Source of the DNA: an uncultured Eubacteriales bacterium
GTDB lineage: Bacteria > Bacillota > Clostridia > Oscillospirales > Acutalibacteraceae
DNA length: 17,969 bases
Reading direction: 5' to 3'
Assembly (NCBI GenBank): GCA_934615635.1
Contig: CAKTTT010000026.1
Coordinates: 1-17,969, forward strand
Below are positions 14,284-17,969 of this stretch, piece after piece; the first letter of the stretch is position 1; every line of letters begins with the position of its first letter. A program made the position numbers and the translations under genes. Below the pieces are notes generated by a model. It was not told the DNA's origin. It saw nothing but the letters and a program-made list of their open reading frames with translations, and did no database searches.

Positions 14284-14297
14284 AATGGATATCCATT
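14284..14297. promoter_or_regulatory. 14-bp perfect palindrome upstream of argR
   Basis: AATGGATATCCATT is a perfect palindrome lying nine bases before the argR ribosome-binding site. ArgR proteins often regulate their own gene. The arms AATGGAT/ATCCATT differ by one symmetrical base from ARG-box arms (AATGAAT/ATTCATT) but lack the central four bases of an 18-bp ARG box, so the assignment is weak. Confidence 0.35.
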
Positions 14298-14324
14298 AAA
14301 AAGCAGAAAGGTGTGATTTTGGCC

Positions 14325-14774
14325 GTGAAAACAAAGAGGCACGCGAAGATACTGGAAATTATCAGCAGCTACGCGGTGGATACCCAGGAGGAGTTGCTGG
14401 GACATCTGAAAAAAGCTGGCTTTGACGTGACCCAGGCGACGGTGTCCCGCGATATCAAGGAGCTGCGTCTGATCAAAACGCTGGGAAGCGACGGCCGTTA
14501 TCGCTATTCCACCATGAAGCAGGAGGCCGACGGCATATCCTCCAAGTTCCATTCCCTGTTTTCGGATGCAGTGCTGCACATCGATTTCGCGGGGAACATC
14601 GTGGTGATCAAGTGTCATTCCGGTATGGCCCAGGCCGCCTGCGCCGCCATGGATTCCCTGCATTGGGACGCGGTGGTGGGAACCCTGGCGGGGGAAGACA
14701 CCTTCATCTGCCTCACCAAGGACGAGAGCCAGGCCGTGGGTTTGGTGACGGAGCTGAAAAAGCTGCTGAAATAA
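14325..14774 (+). CDS. argR: Arginine repressor ArgR/AhrC
   Basis: ArgR senses arginine, represses its biosynthesis and can activate catabolism. From the GTG chosen, the product has 149 residues, the same length as the B. subtilis protein. It shows the N-terminal winged helix (KRHAKILEIISSYAVDTQEE, then ATVSRDIKELRLIKT) and the C-terminal oligomerisation and arginine-binding domain (VVIKCHSGMAQAACAAMDSL and WDAVVGTLAGEDTFICL). The arginine-contacting pair, usually GDDT, reads GEDT here. Alternative starts in frame are GTG 14313 and TTG 14319. I prefer 14325 because GAAAGG (14306-14311) then has the 13-base spacing seen elsewhere and the family N-terminus aligns. It lies between nadK and recN, its usual neighbour. 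Confidence 0.93.
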   Translation: MKTKRHAKILEIISSYAVDTQEELLGHLKKAGFDVTQATVSRDIKELRLIKTLGSDGRYRYSTMKQEADGISSKFHSLFSDAVLHIDFAGNIVVIKCHSGMAQAACAAMDSLHWDAVVGTLAGEDTFICLTKDESQAVGLVTELKKLLK

Positions 14775-14847
14775 ACAGCCTGTCCGCAGGGGCCGCGGCC
14801 TCCGGCGGGGAATCATATGATATCCTATAGGGAGAGGGCGTGAATCC

Positions 14848-16530
14848 ATGCTCGTCAGCCTGCAAATCGAGAATATCGCCGTCATTGAAAAGGCGGCCAT
14901 CGCCTTTGACGCCGGCTTCAACGCCCTGACGGGCGAAACCGGCGCGGGCAAATCCATTGTGATCGACGCCATCAACGCCGTGCTGGGGGAGAGAATCAGC
15001 CGGGATCTGGTGCGCACCGGCAGCCGCAGCGCCGGCGTTTCCGCCCTGTTTACCGACCTGTCCGCCGGCGCAGCGGCGGCGTTGGAGGAGCTGGGCTATC
15101 CCCCGGATGAGGAGGGTGCGCTGCTGGTGCAGCGCACCATTTCCGCCGACGGTAAGGGAACCTGCCGCATCAACGGACAGCTTGCCACGGTGTCGATCCT
15201 GCGGTCGGTGGGACGGTTGCTGGTCAACATCCACGGCCAGCATGAAAACCAAGCTCTGCTGTCTCCGGAGAGGCATGTGGAATATCTGGACCGGTTGGGC
15301 GGCCTGCTGCCGCTGCTGGAGGAATACCGCGCCGCTTACCGGACCATGTGCGGCGTGCGCTCCCGGTTGGAGGCCGCGGACATGGACGAGGCGGAAAAAG
15401 CCCGGCGGCTGGATATGCTGCGTTTTCAGACCGGTGAAATAGAGGCGGCGGCGCTGCAGGCGGGGGAAGAAGAGGCGTTGACCGCCCAGCGGACCCTTTA
15501 CCGGAACGCGGAAAAAATCGCCGGAGCCGTCATAGGCGCCAGAGCGGCCCTCTCTGGAGACGAGGAAACGGAAGGCGCCCTTTCCGGGGTTTCCCGCGCC
15601 GCCTCCGCCGTGCGGGACGCCGCCCGGTATATGGAAGGGGCGGGGGAACTGGCCCAGCGGATGGAGACGGCGCTGTACGAGCTGGAGGAGTGCGCGGGAG
15701 AGCTGCGGGATTATGCCCAGCGGTTGGATTTCGACCCCTCCGAGCTGGATGAAACGGAAAGCCGGCTGGAGGCTATCCACCGGCTGAAGATGAAATACGG
15801 CGGCACGGTGGAGGAGATTCTGACCTACTATGAACGAGCGCAGCAGGAGCTGGAGGCCATCGAAACCTCCGATTTGCTGCTCTCCCGGCTGACAAAGGAG
15901 CTGGAGGCCGCCGAGGCGGCGGCCCGGGAGAAGGCGGCGGCGCTCACCGCCGCCCGGAGAGAAGCGGCGGCCCGGTTCAGCCGGGATGTGATGGAGGAGC
16001 TGGCCTTCCTGGATATGCCGGGGGTGTCCCTGGAGGTGGCGATGGAGCCCGTCCCCCTGGGGACCGGCGGCGGGGACCGGGTGGAATTTCTCATCGCCGC
16101 CAATCCCGGGGAGCCGCCCAAGCCCATCGCCCGCATCGCCTCGGGAGGGGAGCTGTCCCGGATTATGCTGGCCATCAAATCGGTGCTGGCGGATGCGGAC
16201 GATATCGACACCCTGATATTCGATGAGATCGACACCGGCATCAGCGGCCGGGCCGCCCGGAAGGTGGGGATCAAGCTGCGGCAGACCGCCGCTTCCCGTC
16301 AGGTGCTCTGCGTCACCCATCTGGCGCAGATCGCTTCCCTGGCGCATCATCACCTGCTGATCTCCAAAACGGTGCGGGAGGGCCGCACCTACACGGAGGT
16401 GACGCCTCTGGATCGGGAGGCGCGGGAGCGGGAGCTGGCCCGGATTATCGGCGGCGAGGTGACGGGGCCTGCGCTGGAGGCCGCCCGGGAGATGCTGGAG
16501 AAGGCGGCCGGGGAGAGCGCGGAGGGATAA
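14848..16530 (+). CDS. recN: DNA repair protein RecN
   Basis: RecN is an SMC-like ATPase recruited early to DNA double-strand breaks. The 560-residue product has the N-terminal IENIAVIEKA with Walker A GETGAGKS (29-36), the INGQ and NIHGQHENQALL segments, a long helical, Ala/Glu-rich coiled-coil middle (about 170-370), the ABC signature ASGGELSRIMLA (431-442) and Walker B LIFDEIDTGISG (456-467), then CVTHLAQIA, all in the right order and at the usual length. GGGAGAGGG precedes the ATG. No Firmicutes LexA box (GAAC-n4-GTTC) is seen upstream. In many Firmicutes spoIVB and spo0A come next; here they do not, and no clear terminator is visible after the stop. Confidence 0.96.
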   Translation: MLVSLQIENIAVIEKAAIAFDAGFNALTGETGAGKSIVIDAINAVLGERISRDLVRTGSRSAGVSALFTDLSAGAAAALEELGYPPDEEGALLVQRTISADGKGTCRINGQLATVSILRSVGRLLVNIHGQHENQALLSPERHVEYLDRLGGLLPLLEEYRAAYRTMCGVRSRLEAADMDEAEKARRLDMLRFQTGEIEAAALQAGEEEALTAQRTLYRNAEKIAGAVIGARAALSGDEETEGALSGVSRAASAVRDAARYMEGAGELAQRMETALYELEECAGELRDYAQRLDFDPSELDETESRLEAIHRLKMKYGGTVEEILTYYERAQQELEAIETSDLLLSRLTKELEAAEAAAREKAAALTAARREAAARFSRDVMEELAFLDMPGVSLEVAMEPVPLGTGGGDRVEFLIAANPGEPPKPIARIASGGELSRIMLAIKSVLADADDIDTLIFDEIDTGISGRAARKVGIKLRQTAASRQVLCVTHLAQIASLAHHHLLISKTVREGRTYTEVTPLDREARERELARIIGGEVTGPALEAAREMLEKAAGESAEG

Positions 16531-16662
16531 GCGGCCTGTGGTCTGGGAAAAGGACGGCCATCCAGCGGAGCCCTTTTGTCCGCCGGTTGAAGGCAGCGTC
16601 TGCCGCTGAAATCGGATGTCCGCCTCTGCTGGGAAGTAAGGGGAATGGTATCAGTGGCATCC

Positions 16663-16693
16663 TTGAAATTACCGAGAGCATAAAGGATATAAT
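16663..16693 (+). promoter_or_regulatory. Candidate sigma-A promoter of the DUF1989 gene
   Basis: TTGAAA (16663-16668) and a perfect TATAAT (16688-16693) are separated by 19 bp, two more than ideal. The transcript would start near 16700, about 33 nt before the ATG at 16733. The preceding 16531-16662 stretch after recN shows no gene or clear element. Confidence 0.5.
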
Positions 16694-16732
16694 CGGGGCG
16701 ACAAATATGAATTTAAGCTGGAGAAAAGGGAA

Positions 16733-16801
16733 ATGGGAAAAGAATATCTTATGATGCCTGCAGCGGAAAAAGCATGGATGTATCAGCGGGTCAAAAAATA
16801 A
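16733..16801 (+). pseudogene. Displaced N-terminal piece of the DUF1989 gene
   Basis: An ATG at 16733, with GGAG (16720-16723) nine bases upstream, opens a 22-codon frame reading MGKEYLMMPA AEKAW and ending at a stop at 16799-16801. The first ten residues look like the normal beginning of a DUF1989 protein (hydrophobic, then Pro-Ala). The rest of the family sequence continues in the -1 frame as SGKSMDVSAGQKITIID. Joining the frames around 16760-16772 rebuilds a normal N-terminus, so the piece and the following CDS are best seen as one gene split by a frameshift. Confidence 0.6.
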
Positions 16802-17313
16802 CCATTATCGACATTGAGGGTGGACAGGTAGTTGATTTCTTTGCAGAGCGTATGGGGAGACCGGAGGAATTTTTGTCTACTGGAGTTACAATAGACTGCA
16901 ATGAGTCCTTGCGCCTGGCTGTTGGAGATCATATTTATTCCAACCTTTATCATCCGATGTTTGAGGTGATATATGACGAGGTTGGAGAGCATGATTTACT
17001 GCATCCCTGCTGCCGTCCGGAAATGTACGAATTTTTCTATCATAATGGGTCAGGGCATCCGAATTGTTTAGATAATATCAATCATCATTTAAATGAGATA
17101 AGACCGATTATCCATCCTGTCAATATTTTTATGTATACGCAAATCCATACAGACGGCTCTCTTTCTGTTGGGCGCCCTCTGTCAAAGGCAGGCAATAAAA
17201 TAATTCTGAAAGCTGAAATGGATATGCGTCTGGGCGTTGCTGCTTGCAGCGTGTCCGAAAGCGATTGTAACAGCGGAAAATGCTCCCCAATAAAAATAGG
17301 TATCGAAGATTAA
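16774..17313 (+). CDS. DUF1989 / urea carboxylase-associated family protein, N-terminus frameshifted
   Basis: The family (DUF1989) is found next to urea carboxylase and aminomethyltransferase-like genes; no general enzymatic role is established. The 179-residue open frame has the conserved ITIIDIEGGQVVDFFAE (about 9-25), then FEVIYDEVGEHDLLHPCC, HPNCLDNINHHLNE, HPVNIFMYTQ, and the C-terminal MDMRLGVAACSVSESDCNSG with its paired cysteines. The ATG at 16774 has no good ribosome-binding site and lies inside the conserved segment SGKSMDVSAGQ, so it is probably not the natural start. The proper start, at 16733, is one frame away. Base composition is clearly lower in GC (148 of 360 bases, 41 percent, by hand count over 16801-17160, against about 60 percent or more nearby), and codon use differs, which suggests acquisition by transfer. 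No urea carboxylase gene is in this window. Confidence 0.85.
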   Translation: MDVSAGQKITIIDIEGGQVVDFFAERMGRPEEFLSTGVTIDCNESLRLAVGDHIYSNLYHPMFEVIYDEVGEHDLLHPCCRPEMYEFFYHNGSGHPNCLDNINHHLNEIRPIIHPVNIFMYTQIHTDGSLSVGRPLSKAGNKIILKAEMDMRLGVAACSVSESDCNSGKCSPIKIGIED

Positions 17314-17345
17314 GCGGCAGCGGGGAGGAGCGGCGGAAGTTCCCC

Positions 17346-17374
17346 TTGACAAGGGAGAAAAAGTGTGCTTTAAT
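17346..17374 (+). promoter_or_regulatory. Sigma-A promoter of the T-box-tyrS unit
   Basis: A perfect TTGACA (17346-17351), a 17-bp spacer and TTTAAT (17369-17374) preceded by TGC (17366-17368, extended -10). Transcription should start near 17381, right at the beginning of the T-box leader. Confidence 0.88.
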
Positions 17375-17380
17375 CCATGA

Positions 17381-17643
17381 TATAGGCGATGAAGGAAAGA
17401 AGTACCCGCGCTTTCGCGGCGCAGAGAGCCGCCGGCTGGTGTGAGGCGGCGCGCGTGGGCGGGGAAATACATTCCGGAGCCGCGAGCTGAAACGCCCTTG
17501 GGCGGAGTAGGGGAGCCGGGAGCGCCCGTTATCGCGCGGCGGCGTTGCTTGACGCCCGACGAGGCCGTTTCCGTAAGGAAACGGCGAACTGAGGTGGTAC
17601 CGCGGATTTTCCGCCCTCTGCATGGCTGCAGGGGGCTTTTTTG
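17381..17643 (+). ncRNA. Tyrosine-specific T-box riboswitch
   Basis: This leader binds uncharged tRNA-Tyr and switches between a terminator and an antiterminator to control tyrS. Visible parts: the Stem I opening with GATGAAGGAAAGAAGTA, the distal GCAGAGAGCC (17421-17430) and GGTGTGAG (17438-17445) elements bridged by a GCCGCC/GGCGGC stem, the specifier loop with codon TAC (17468-17470) followed by A, a Stem III hairpin with a perfect 9-bp stem and GTAA loop (17564-17585), and the T-box TGGTACCGCGG (17595-17605). GCGG (17602-17605) pairs with CCGC (17611-17614) in the antiterminator, exclusive with the terminator. TAC is a tyrosine codon and agrees with the downstream gene. Together with the promoter it fills the 415-nt stretch 17314-17728, which has no gene. 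Confidence 0.93.
17613..17643 (+). terminator. Regulated terminator of the tyrS T-box
   Basis: GCCCTCTGCA (17613-17622) pairs with TGCAGGGGGC (17627-17636), ten pairs including one wobble, with a TGGC loop and a TTTTTT tail (17637-17642). Its left arm overlaps the antiterminator arm, so the two structures exclude each other. Confidence 0.92.
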
Positions 17644-17662
17644 TTGCCCCGCAGCCGGTTGG

Positions 17663-17685
17663 AAAAAAGGCGGGCCACGCCCGCC
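17663..17685 (-). terminator. Antisense-oriented terminator hairpin
   Basis: On the minus strand, GGCGGGC-GTG-GCCCGCC is a perfect 7-bp stem followed by six Ts (the A-run 17663-17668 on the plus strand). It lies between the T-box terminator and the tyrS ribosome-binding site. It has the form of an intrinsic terminator for antisense transcription, but no minus-strand gene is visible here. On the plus strand it is a plain leader hairpin. Confidence 0.45.
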
Positions 17686-17728
17686 GTACAGGGAATGGGC
17701 GAAGAGCCCGGAAAGGACAGGAATCGGT

Positions 17729-17969
17729 ATGAAGATGTATGAGGAACTCAAGGCCCGAGGGTTGATCGCCCAGACCACGGATGAAGAGCAGATCAGCCGG
17801 CTTATCAACGAGGGCAAGGCCGTGTTTTATATCGGCTTCGACTGCACGGCGGACAGCCTGACGGCGGGACATTTTATGGCCTTGACCCTGATGAAGCGGC
17901 TGCAGTCCGCGGGCAACAGGCCCATCGCCCTGATCGGCGGCGGCACCACCATGATCGGCGACCCTTCCG
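17729..17969 (+). CDS. tyrS: Tyrosyl-tRNA synthetase, 5' part (cut by window end)
   Basis: TyrS charges tRNA-Tyr. The first 80 codons are present. They read MKMYEELKARGLIAQ (a typical opening), then VFYIGFDCTADSLTAGHFMA (residues 32-51) and ALIGGGTTMIGDPS at the end, matching the Rossmann-fold catalytic domain of bacterial TyrS. The class I HIGH motif, usually H-x-G-H at 45-48, reads T-A-G-H here: Thr45 replaces the first His while His48 is kept. Thr40 is also kept. GAAAGG (17711-17716) lies 12 bases before the ATG. The tyrosine T-box upstream confirms the assignment independently. The C-terminal part, including the KMSKS loop, is outside the window. Confidence 0.93.
   Translation, partial: MKMYEELKARGLIAQTTDEEQISRLINEGKAVFYIGFDCTADSLTAGHFMALTLMKRLQSAGNRPIALIGGGTTMIGDPS

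Noticed and set aside
14775..14847. LexA (SOS) box upstream of recN
   Set aside because: No GAAC-n4-GTTC or close variant was found in the gap between argR and recN.
14713..16353. 546-codon open frame on the minus strand opposite recN
   Set aside because: Shadow of recN with Gly/Gln/Arg-rich content and no family signal.
1..17969. CRISPR array, insertion sequence, prophage or tRNA gene
   Set aside because: No regularly spaced direct repeats, transposase or integrase frames, terminal inverted repeats or cloverleaf-like sequences were noticed anywhere in the window.

Overview
The window reads as a chromosomal core region of an endospore-forming, GC-rich member of the Clostridia (Bacillota). 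The evidence is a complete eight-gene spoIIIA sporulation operon, a Firmicutes-type nusB-xse-ispA-dxs-tlyA-argR-recN gene block, an Asp23 protein and a T-box riboswitch in front of tyrS. The low-AT coding style and the gene order resemble Oscillospirales-type gut clostridia; that placement is inference. All genes lie on the + strand.

Layout. (1) 1-412: a sigma-A promoter with an inverted repeat lodged between its -35 and -10, driving a 61-residue cysteine-rich protein and closed by a strong terminator. (2) 451-5658: spoIIIAA to spoIIIAH, the mother-cell half of the channel that connects mother cell and forespore during engulfment; several genes are separated by spacers of about 90 nt, two of them with hairpins. 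(3) 5669-6218: a separate asp23 unit with its own extended -10 promoter, a leader hairpin and a terminator. (4) 6276-16530: a long co-directional block: nusB, a TsaD-like M22-family paralog, xseA, xseB, ispA, a divergent PAP2 (YuiD-type) gene, dxs, tlyA, nadK, argR, recN. It combines transcription antitermination, exonuclease VII, isoprenoid supply (DXP synthase and prenyl diphosphate synthase), rRNA methylation, NADP synthesis, arginine control and DNA break repair. (5) 16663-17313: an AT-richer insert holding a DUF1989 (urea carboxylase-associated) gene whose first residues lie in a different reading frame. (6) 17346-17969: promoter, tyrosine-specific T-box leader, and the first 80 codons of tyrS, cut by the window end.

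Compared with the Bacillus subtilis order, accB and accC are missing between spoIIIAH and asp23, folD is replaced by the TsaD-like gene, a YuiD-type gene sits between ispA and dxs, nadK sits between tlyA and argR, and spoIVB-spo0A do not follow recN.

No clearly new multi-gene system is visible. The points most worth checking are the frameshifted DUF1989 gene, the operator-like repeat in the first promoter, the Thr in place of the first His of the HIGH motif in TyrS, an EF-hand-like loop inside the YuiD-type protein, the TsaD-like paralog in the folD slot, and a recurrent GAAAGG ribosome-binding site with a long spacer.
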